Part shown: positions 5,984 through 11,759 of the stretch, one piece after another
Position numbering within the stretch: position 1 is the stretch's first letter
Layout of the letters: every line of letters begins with the position of its first letter
Assembly: GCA_021846765.1 (NCBI GenBank)
Contig: JAJZWH010000025.1
Span: 1-11,759, forward strand
Length of the DNA: 11,759 nt
Reading direction: 5' to 3'
From: a bacterium
GTDB taxonomy: Bacteria > Patescibacteriota > Saccharimonadia > Saccharimonadales > UBA4665
The notes under the pieces: generated by a model
What the model saw: only the letters and a program-made list of their open reading frames with translations
Told to the model about the DNA's origin: nothing
The model's database searches: none
Made by a program: the position numbers and the translations under genes

Positions 5984-7452
5984 TGTTTGATAATCAACGA
6001 TTTCAAAAACTAGTTGAAGCAAATAATCTAACTGGTCAAGTTTCTTCTTCTAATAGTTTTATTATTGAAGTTAAGGGTTTAGAGGGTGTTAGGCTTGGTT
6101 CTAAGGTTTTATTTGAAGACGGTCAGAGAGGTTTAGTACGTGAAGCATATAAAGATAGGGTAGTGCTGTTTAATATCGATTCAGAGAAGATGAAACCAGG
6201 AACTTTGGCTGTTGTTGAAGAAGATCTTTTACAAATACCGGTCGGTAAAGAGTTGATTGGTCGAGTGGTTAATCCAATGGGTCGGGCATTAGACGATAAA
6301 GGTCCGCTAAAAACTAAACAAACTTCTGGTATTTTTAATGCTGCACCGGGAATAATGGATCGTAGTATGCTTAATGAACAATTAGCTAGTGGAGTGCCGG
6401 CTGTTGATATGTTTTTTCCTATCGTACTAGGTCAAAGAATTGCTATTTTAGGGGATAGTAAATCTGGTAAGAGTACCTTTCTTAGTCAGCTGAGCGCTAA
6501 TCAACAAGGTTCTGAACGGATTGTAATTTATGCCATGATTGGTAAGCGAAGGGTAGATGTCGAGACTTTACTTAGCAATTTAAACGAATCGGGCGCAATG
6601 GAAAATACTATTGTTGTTATTGCGGATATTTTTGACTCATTAACTTTATCTTATTTAGCGCCATATGCTGCATGTGCTATAGCTGAAGCTCTCTGGCATT
6701 CTGGACATGATGTAATTGTAATTTATGATGATTTATCTAGTCATGCTGAAGCTTATCGTCAACTCTCCCTCCTTCAAGAAGTAGATCCAGGAAGAGATTC
6801 GTATCCTGGTGATATGTTTTATGCTCACTCTAGTTTACTTGAAAGAGCCGGGAAATTATTGAGTAGCGACAAAACTTTAACCGCATTACCGGTTGTAGTT
6901 ACACCTAATGATGACATCACGGCCTATTTATCGACTGCAATTATGTCTATTACTGACGGACAGATTATTTTTGACCTTAATGTTTTTCGTAAAGGTATTA
7001 GACCGGCAGTGAATGCTGGATTATCGGTTTCCCGAGTTGGTGGTCAAGCGCAAACAGTTCGTCAAAAAAGATTATCCGGTACTTTATTCCAAAAATTAGC
7101 TGCCTATCATCGAGCAGAAGAATTTTCTCATTTTGGATCAAGCTTATCTAAAGAATCAGCGACGGATTTGAAGCTAGGCGAGCAAATATACGAATCTTTG
7201 CAGCAAACTCCCGAAGAGCTTTATAGTTTGATCGAGCAACAAATAATTCTTGAGACAGTCTTATTGGGAAACGCGCAGACAGATATAGATATTCCGTCCT
7301 TAAAGGCTGCCGTGCTTGCGGGGAAATATACCAATCATGAAGATAAAGAATTTGATCGAATTGAAGCGGAATTGTTAAAAAAATATTCAGTTAGTTTAAA
7401 GCCTGAATCTTTAGACAAAGAGAAGAAAGACAGCACTAATGCGACGAGCTAA
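5983..7452 (+). CDS. atpA: F-type ATPase subunit alpha-like (divergent)
   Basis: A 489-residue protein with the N-terminal beta-barrel (about 15-85), nucleotide-binding domain and C-terminal helical domain of F1 alpha. The P-loop is GDSKSGKS (157-164) instead of the usual GDRQTGKT. 'IYDDLS' and 'YPGDMFYAHSSLLERAGK' are kept, and 'RPAVNAGLSVSRVG' contains the arginine finger, Arg351, which completes the catalytic site of the adjacent beta subunit. The usual 'IGQK' after the first strand pair is IGKR here. The N-terminus is shorter than usual (about 15-25 residues missing from the delta-binding helix). The sequence supports a working alpha partner. The gene starts inside the delta stop codon and overlaps gamma by 14 bases. 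Confidence 0.9.
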   Translation: MFDNQRFQKLVEANNLTGQVSSSNSFIIEVKGLEGVRLGSKVLFEDGQRGLVREAYKDRVVLFNIDSEKMKPGTLAVVEEDLLQIPVGKELIGRVVNPMGRALDDKGPLKTKQTSGIFNAAPGIMDRSMLNEQLASGVPAVDMFFPIVLGQRIAILGDSKSGKSTFLSQLSANQQGSERIVIYAMIGKRRVDVETLLSNLNESGAMENTIVVIADIFDSLTLSYLAPYAACAIAEALWHSGHDVIVIYDDLSSHAEAYRQLSLLQEVDPGRDSYPGDMFYAHSSLLERAGKLLSSDKTLTALPVVVTPNDDITAYLSTAIMSITDGQIIFDLNVFRKGIRPAVNAGLSVSRVGGQAQTVRQKRLSGTLFQKLAAYHRAEEFSHFGSSLSKESATDLKLGEQIYESLQQTPEELYSLIEQQIILETVLLGNAQTDIDIPSLKAAVLAGKYTNHEDKEFDRIEAELLKKYSVSLKPESLDKEKKDSTNATS

Positions 7453-8299
7453 TGCTATTCAAAAGGATCAGACTGAAATAGAAACGGTGGAAGATTTGAC
7501 TGGAGTTTTTGAAAGTTTGGCTAGTACTCAAGTAGCTAAAATTAAAACCAAGGTTGAATTATCTAAAGAGTTTTTTGATTTAATTTGGTCTAAATATAGT
7601 TTAATCAGGGTTGATCCAAAGTCTAGAATTACTCAACGAATAAGACAAGATAATGGGAAAAACGTTTTTGTTGTTATATCGGCTGAAGCAGGTTTGTCTG
7701 GAGATATTGATCAGCGCTTAATTGAAACTGTGTTAAAAGATTATGATCCAAAGACAACAGATTTAATTGTTTTAGGGAGTCATGGTGCTCAACAATTGAT
7801 GCAACGAGGTATCAGGTATACACATTATTTTAGAGTGCCAGAGACAGATAGCTACGTTGATGTTAGTCCAGTAATTAAAGCAATTGAACCATATAAAGAA
7901 ACGAAAATTTATTATGAAGAATATCTGTCATTGGGAACTCAAGGCATAAAAAAAATGGATTTAATCCAAACAATTCATACGATGAGCGATTCAACCAATG
8001 ATCCAGATGATGTTATCGCTGAAACCGATACTGTTTTTGAACCATCGCTGGAAGAGATAGCTGATAGTATGGAACAAGCGATGATGACTTTAGCTTTTTC
8101 CCAAGCTATTTTGGAATCTAGTTTAGCTCAAGATGCTAGTCGATTTAATGCAATGGCTGTTGCTAAAAAGCGAGCAATGGAGTTAGTTAATTTTTATAAG
8201 TTAGAGTTTCATCAATCTAAAAGATCTGAAAGTGATCGTCGAATGAGAGAAGTTATGATCAGTTTAAAACGCAAAAAAAGAGCGAGGAACAATGTCTAA
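7439..8299 (+). CDS. atpG: F-type ATPase subunit gamma-like rotor shaft (divergent)
   Basis: A 286-residue protein of normal gamma length. The N-terminal helix (about 12-50) corresponds to the first half of the coiled-coil shaft. The central Rossmann-like part has 'VFVVISAEAGLSGDIDQ' (76-92), matching the family's 'vvitsDrGLcGg.N' although Asp is replaced and Cys is Ser. The C-terminal helix (about 207-280) has 'LESSLAQDASRFNAMAVA', matching 'eSlaSEhaaRm.AM..At'. Gamma would be the rotor turning in the alpha/beta ring and contacting the loop of the membrane ring. The very end is strongly basic (KRKKRAR). It overlaps alpha by 14 bases and beta by 8. Confidence 0.85.
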   Translation: MRRANAIQKDQTEIETVEDLTGVFESLASTQVAKIKTKVELSKEFFDLIWSKYSLIRVDPKSRITQRIRQDNGKNVFVVISAEAGLSGDIDQRLIETVLKDYDPKTTDLIVLGSHGAQQLMQRGIRYTHYFRVPETDSYVDVSPVIKAIEPYKETKIYYEEYLSLGTQGIKKMDLIQTIHTMSDSTNDPDDVIAETDTVFEPSLEEIADSMEQAMMTLAFSQAILESSLAQDASRFNAMAVAKKRAMELVNFYKLEFHQSKRSESDRRMREVMISLKRKKRARNNV

Positions 8300-9659
8300 T
8301 TTACGTATAAAAGAAAATGATGATTGCTATGTAGGCAAGATCTGTGTTTTAAAGGGTTTAATGGTTGAAATTGAAATTTTGCAATCTATGCCAGAAGAGC
8401 GTGAGTTATTGACTGTAGAAGAATTGCCAAATGTTTATCTCGAAGTCAGCTATTTTACGTCATCTGGAGCAGTTTGTGTCAATGTTAATAACAGTAATCA
8501 GCTGCGGTGTGGTTTAAAAGTAAGAAGAACTAATAAAAAGATTAGTGTGCCAGTTGGTCCGAAAACTTTAGGTCGTGTCTTTGACCCATTAGGTCAACCT
8601 TTAGATAATGGACCGATAATTAAGGAAAATTTACGAGTAATATCTGAAACTAGTGGTAATAAAGGCTATAAAGGAAAGCAAAAAATGGATCTATTAGAGA
8701 CTGGTCTTAAAGTGATAGACTTTTTTACCCCATTTGTTAAAGGCAGAAAGATTGGTATTGTTGGTGGTGCTGGAGTTGGCAAAACAGTTCTAACCATGGA
8801 AATGATTCACAATGTCACTAGAAGTGATAAGAGTTTGTCTATTTATTGCGGAGTAGGCGAGCGAATCAGGGAAGGTAATGAGCTGTATGTAACCCTAAAA
8901 GAAACTGACGTTTTAAAGAATACAGTTATGTTTTTTGGTCAAATGGACTCTACTCCAGCTGTTCGTTCAATGGTTGGTCCAGCTGCGGCAACGGCTGCTG
9001 AATATTTTCGTGACGAAGAGGGTAAAGATATTTTATTTTTTATAGATAATATATATAGGCATATTCAAGCACTAACTGAAATATCGACTAATTTTGGGCT
9101 GATACCGTCTGAAGGTGGCTATTCGCCTAGCGTTTTTTCGGAACTAAGACGATTGCAAGACCGATTAAGTTCAACTGATAAAGGATCGATTACTTCTGTT
9201 CAAGCAGTTTATATTCCAGCCGATGATTTAAGTGACCCAGCTGTGCAATCGATTCAGCAACAATTAGATTCGGTTTTGGTTTTATCTCGTTCCATTGCTG
9301 AACAGGGTATTCGTCCAGCAGTTGATATATTAAAAACTACTTCTTCTCTGTTAACTCCTCAAATTGTTGGTCAAAGACATTATGATTTAGCATCTAGAGT
9401 TCAGGCTATTATGCAAAAATATGATTCTCTTAAAAACATAATTGCTATTGTTGGTGAAAATGAGTTATCTCCAGTAGATAGGCTAGATTACCAAAATGCT
9501 AAAAAACTAATCGATTTCTTTAATCAAGATTTTTCGGTGGCTGAACATTTAACCGGTAAACCTGGCCAGTATTATACGCGTGAACAGACTTTAGCCGGTA
9601 TTGAAGATATCCTGGGTGTTACTAAGACAGAAGAAGCTAACAATAAAATAAAAAAGTGA
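8292..9659 (+). CDS. atpD: F-type ATPase subunit beta-like, catalytic (altered adenine pocket)
   Basis: A 455-residue beta subunit. The hydrolytic residues are intact: P-loop GGAGVGKT (158-165, Lys164/Thr165), GERIREGNE with catalytic Glu190 and Arg191, Walker B 'FFIDN' with Asp252, and Arg256 (bovine Arg260). 'TDKGSITSVQAVYIPADDLSDPA' is nearly canonical. Two aromatic residues that sandwich adenine are changed: Arg341 in GIRPAVD, where almost all beta subunits have GIYPAVD, and Leu420 in 'AEHLTG' for 'AEVFTG'; Phe414 is kept. The DELSEED loop that pushes gamma reads ENELSPVD. It should therefore hydrolyse nucleotide with the alpha finger, perhaps with altered nucleotide preference. The start overlaps gamma by 8 bases with GCGAGG upstream. 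The TGA stop is backed by TAA two codons later. Confidence 0.92.
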   Translation: MSNLRIKENDDCYVGKICVLKGLMVEIEILQSMPEERELLTVEELPNVYLEVSYFTSSGAVCVNVNNSNQLRCGLKVRRTNKKISVPVGPKTLGRVFDPLGQPLDNGPIIKENLRVISETSGNKGYKGKQKMDLLETGLKVIDFFTPFVKGRKIGIVGGAGVGKTVLTMEMIHNVTRSDKSLSIYCGVGERIREGNELYVTLKETDVLKNTVMFFGQMDSTPAVRSMVGPAAATAAEYFRDEEGKDILFFIDNIYRHIQALTEISTNFGLIPSEGGYSPSVFSELRRLQDRLSSTDKGSITSVQAVYIPADDLSDPAVQSIQQQLDSVLVLSRSIAEQGIRPAVDILKTTSSLLTPQIVGQRHYDLASRVQAIMQKYDSLKNIIAIVGENELSPVDRLDYQNAKKLIDFFNQDFSVAEHLTGKPGQYYTREQTLAGIEDILGVTKTEEANNKIKK

Positions 9660-9671
9660 TACTAAATAACA

Positions 9672-9923
9672 ATGAGCAATCAACAGTTAAACGTTATAGC
9701 TAGAGCACCTTTTGAATTATATTTTGAGGGTCAGGCACAGGTAGTATCGGCTGTTAATAAAATTGGTAAGTTTGATATCTTGCCTGGGCATACAGATTTC
9801 TTTTCTTTAATTAACCCATGTGACGTTGTGATAGAAACGGATAATGAGCAAATTAGTATACCCACCACTAATGGTATTGTGACTGTTAGAGATGATCAAG
9901 TTATGCTATTTTTAAATCTCTAG
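9672..9923 (+). CDS. atpC: F-type ATPase subunit epsilon-like, N-terminal domain only
   Basis: An 83-residue protein equal to the N-terminal beta-sandwich of epsilon. 'IGKFDILPGHTDFFSLI' (31-47) matches the hallmark 'GefgiLPgHapl...L', and 'GIVTVRDDQVMLFL' matches the last strands. The two C-terminal helices, which in many bacteria inhibit ATP hydrolysis, are absent: the ORF stops straight after the sandwich. The insertion sequence begins 10 bp after the stop codon, so it did not itself create this stop. There is a 12-bp gap from beta and no clear ribosome binding site. It should sit on gamma and bind the membrane ring. Confidence 0.85.
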   Translation: MSNQQLNVIARAPFELYFEGQAQVVSAVNKIGKFDILPGHTDFFSLINPCDVVIETDNEQISIPTTNGIVTVRDDQVMLFLNL

Positions 9924-9933
9924 AATTATTGCT

Positions 9934-9946
9934 CCTGACTTGACCG
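9934..9946 (+). repeat. IS left terminal inverted repeat
   Basis: CCTGACTTGACCG, the exact reverse complement of 11506-11518. The similarity continues inward with one mismatch (TATT against AATT). Confidence 0.85.
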
Positions 9947-10018
9947 TATTCCCTTTTTTGAAGCCACTAACAGATAGCTAGTACTCGTTTTTGGGGACTA
10001 ATGATCTACAATACATGT

Positions 10019-11503
10019 ATGGCTTATGTGCGAAAGGTTCCTACCGCAAGTGGGGCAACTGCTGTTCAGGTTGTTCATAAATCTCATGGTGAAGTTATTA
10101 AACTCGAACATATAGGTAGTGCCCATAATGAAGCAGACCTTAAAACCCTATTGTCTTTAGCTAAACAGCGTCTTCAAGGCAACCAGTTAGCTATATTTCC
10201 TAATAAACAAGATCACCTTCATATTTACCAAAGACGTTCTGTTCCTCTTTTGTTGTACGGATGCCTTAAGGATTTGTATTGCCAACTTGGCTTCGATGAA
10301 TTAGACGATAAAATTTTCGCTAACCTGGTTATTGCCCGTATTGTAGAGCCAACATCTAAATTAGATAGTATTCGAGTGCTTTCGGATCTTGGTATTGACG
10401 ATTTAAGGAATACGACGATCCATCGTTGCTTACAACGTGTCGTTGTTAACAACTACCGAGATAAACTAGCCAAACTTTGCTTTAGCCATGCGTCACAAGG
10501 TGCTGGTATTACTCTAGTGCTCTATGACGTAACAACACTGTATTTTGAGGTTCAAAAAGAAGATGAGGATGACAGCGACAACAAGGGCTACCGTAAACCA
10601 GGCATGAGTAAAGAACGGAGATTAGAACCACAGATTATTGTTGGACTATTAGTTGACCAGAATGGCTTCCCGTTGGAGCTTCATAGCTTTGAAGGCAATA
10701 AGGCTGAAACTAAAACTATCCTGCCAGTTATTGAAGAATTCAAAAAAAGGCATGGACTGTTAGGTCTTACGGTTGTAGCTGATGCTGGAATGCTGAGCCA
10801 GGCTAACCTAGAGGCTCTAGCCCAAGCAGGATACACATATATTGTTGGCTCAAGGATGAATAAGATTCCCTATGACATAGCTGAGTACCAGAAAACCAAG
10901 GAGCTTACGGATAACCAGATTATTACCTCCAAAACAGCTATATCGGGTCAACGTATTATCTACCAATACAGAGAAAAGAGAGCAGCCCTAGATAGACGCA
11001 ACATTGAAAAGCAAATTGAAAAAGCAAGAAAGATAGTTGATGGGACTACTGTTGCTAAAAAAGCTAAGTTTTTATCCGTAACCACGAAACAGAAAACACT
11101 TAACCAAGCCCTAATTGACAAGGCTAAAGCATTGGCTGGTATTAAGGGCTATGTAACTAACCTTCCAACCAAGGAAGCTAGCAACAACAAGGTTATAGCT
11201 TACTACCATGAACTATGGCATGTTGAGCAATCTTTTCGGATGAGTAAGAGTGATTTAAAAGCTAGACCTATCTTCCACAGGAAGAGAGATGCTATTGAAG
11301 CTCATTTAACAGTTGTTATGGCAGCACTAGCTATGCAGAGGGTTATTGAAAAACGTACTAAATTAAGTAAGAAAAAGTTCATCAACACTCTCAAGCCACT
11401 ACACAGTGGTTTAATTGTTATTAATGGGATAACCTATCCGACTGAACCTGAAATATCTAAAGAAATACAACAAATTATTAAAGCGCTAAAAACCAGGGAC
11501 TAA
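10019..11503 (+). CDS. DDE transposase, IS1634-like (IS4 superfamily)
   Basis: A 494-residue transposase. The start MAYVRKVPTASGATAVQV is the usual beginning of this family, so the ATG at 10019 is preferred over one at 10001 that would add six unconserved residues. The DDE triad is visible: Asp170 in 'LVLYDVTTLYFE', Asp255 in 'VVADAGMLS', and Glu403 in 'YHELWHVEQSFRMSKSDL', which is the Y-(2)R-(3)E-(6)K-type motif of the IS4 superfamily. The frame is intact, so it may still be active. TACAAT at 10007-10012 lies just upstream of the ATG; if it is the -10, the mRNA would be leaderless. Confidence 0.92.
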   Translation: MAYVRKVPTASGATAVQVVHKSHGEVIKLEHIGSAHNEADLKTLLSLAKQRLQGNQLAIFPNKQDHLHIYQRRSVPLLLYGCLKDLYCQLGFDELDDKIFANLVIARIVEPTSKLDSIRVLSDLGIDDLRNTTIHRCLQRVVVNNYRDKLAKLCFSHASQGAGITLVLYDVTTLYFEVQKEDEDDSDNKGYRKPGMSKERRLEPQIIVGLLVDQNGFPLELHSFEGNKAETKTILPVIEEFKKRHGLLGLTVVADAGMLSQANLEALAQAGYTYIVGSRMNKIPYDIAEYQKTKELTDNQIITSKTAISGQRIIYQYREKRAALDRRNIEKQIEKARKIVDGTTVAKKAKFLSVTTKQKTLNQALIDKAKALAGIKGYVTNLPTKEASNNKVIAYYHELWHVEQSFRMSKSDLKARPIFHRKRDAIEAHLTVVMAALAMQRVIEKRTKLSKKKFINTLKPLHSGLIVINGITYPTEPEISKEIQQIIKALKTRD

Positions 11504-11505
11504 TT

Positions 11506-11518
11506 CGGTCAAGTCAGG
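11506..11518 (-). repeat. IS right terminal inverted repeat
   Basis: CGGTCAAGTCAGG, the exact reverse complement of the left repeat, 2 bp after the transposase stop codon. Confidence 0.85.
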
Positions 11519-11561
11519 TACTAGATTTTTATGATATTTAATTTTTTAGAACTATCTAAGT

Positions 11562-11759
11562 CTATCTTTTAGGTGCTTCGTTTCTTCCTAGATTTTTCTT
11601 AGTTTCAGTAAATACCACGGTTTTTCGCAGTTTAGGGCTGTATTTTTTTAGTGATAATTTATCTGGAGTATTTTGGGTGTTTTTAGTAGTATAGTACAAA
11701 CGTTCGCCACTTTCCTCACTAACTAATCCAATAATTTTTCGCTTTTCGCCTTTTTTAGC
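11562..11759 (-). CDS. rpmG: Ribosomal protein L33 (5' end cut by window edge)
   Basis: Read on the minus strand from the window's right edge to the TAG at 11562-11564, 65 codons give AKKGEKRKIIGLVSEESGER, then YYTTKN, TPDKL, 'KKYSPKLRK' and FTETKK. These are the landmarks of bL33, a small protein of the 50S subunit. Probably only the start codon or a few codons are missing. The zinc-binding cysteines of the C+ type are absent, so it is a C- (zinc-free) form. It has a C-terminal extension (NLGRNEAPKR) beyond the usual end. It converges on the F1-like operon, with the insertion sequence between them. No convincing terminator is seen after its stop. Confidence 0.9.
   Translation of the reverse strand, partial: AKKGEKRKIIGLVSEESGERLYYTTKNTQNTPDKLSLKKYSPKLRKTVVFTETKKNLGRNEAPKR

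Larger units (their letters stand above)
9934..11518 (+). mobile_element. Insertion sequence, IS4 superfamily / IS1634-like, apparently complete
   Basis: About 1585 bp bounded by 13-bp perfect terminal inverted repeats (9934-9946 and 11506-11518) and holding one intact transposase gene that ends 2 bp from the right repeat. No direct repeat of the flanks is visible (left flank ...ATTGCT, right flank TACTAG...), so either the duplication has decayed, or the ends are off by a few bases, or the copy has recombined. Codon choice looks slightly less AT-rich than that of the ATPase genes. It lies between the epsilon gene and convergent rpmG and disrupts neither reading frame. Confidence 0.85.

Noticed and set aside
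9657..9671. UGA recoding (as in Gracilibacteria/Absconditabacteria) at the beta stop
   Set aside because: Reading through TGA adds one residue before TAA, and no gene in the window contains an in-frame TGA; the standard code fits.
10001..10018. Transposase start at 10001 adding MIYNTC
   Set aside because: The family begins at MAYVRK; the extra residues are unconserved and the candidate -10 TACAAT overlaps this stretch.
10225..10452. Minus-strand ORF of 75 codons inside the transposase
   Set aside because: Antisense shadow; the transposase frame is fully supported by its DDE motifs.
9920..11531. CTAGAATTATT (left of IS) and CTAGATTTTTA (right of IS) as target-site duplication
   Set aside because: Imperfect, AT-rich, and not adjacent to both IS ends in the same register.
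11546..11559. TTAGA-ACTA-TCTAA hairpin as terminator for rpmG or the operon
   Set aside because: Only a 5-bp AU-rich stem, with no U-run at the proper side on either strand.
1..11759. CRISPR arrays, phage attachment sites or replication origins
   Set aside because: No regularly spaced repeats, integrase, DnaA-box cluster or other such signals were seen.

Overview
The window looks like a low-GC member of the candidate phyla radiation (Patescibacteria), most likely Candidatus Saccharibacteria. The reasons are AT-rich compact genes with the standard code (TAA, TAG and TGA all used as stops), CCA-encoded tRNAs, a zinc-free L33, a very short type IV pilin-like gene, and a Cys-containing anchored protein that resembles families I remember from Saccharibacteria. 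The lineage is an inference from these traits and no marker gene proves it.

Layout, left to right. Positions 1-57 are the C-terminal tail of a Fur-family regulator. A baeRF-type (bacterial eRF1-like) protein follows at 143-1306, with a near-perfect Shine-Dalgarno and a TTG start. It converges on a membrane-anchored extracellular protein with four cysteines (1313-1852, minus). A divergent promoter region leads to a 14-TM DHA2-type MFS exporter (2059-3516). Then come tRNA-Cys(GCA), tRNA-Leu(UAA) and, on the minus strand, a 35-codon ORF that is little more than a prepilin N-terminus (3825-3932).

The centre of interest is 4059-9923: seven tightly packed plus-strand genes in the order of a bacterial F-type ATP synthase operon (c, b, delta, alpha, gamma, beta, epsilon). 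There is no subunit a gene. The gene at the c position encodes a 281-residue exported protein: a signal peptide, a roughly 170-residue extracellular beta-rich domain, and a C-terminal hairpin that aligns without gaps to the c-subunit loop and second helix. In that hairpin the ion-binding Glu/Asp is Val263, and there is no acidic residue anywhere in the hairpin. Alpha and beta keep the residues for ATP hydrolysis (P-loops, beta E190/R191/D252, alpha arginine finger R351), but two aromatics of the beta adenine pocket are replaced. Epsilon lacks its C-terminal helices. The simplest reading is an F1 motor uncoupled from ion transport, attached to a membrane ring or anchor that displays a domain outside the cell. 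That would be an ATP-driven machine acting on the cell surface, comparable in logic (not in parts) to the F1-like ATPases of mycoplasmas. This function is inferred.

Downstream, a complete IS4-superfamily/IS1634-like insertion sequence (about 9934-11518, 13-bp perfect terminal inverted repeats) sits 10 bp after the epsilon stop codon, in the gap between this operon and a convergent rpmG (ribosomal protein L33), which runs off the right edge of the window.
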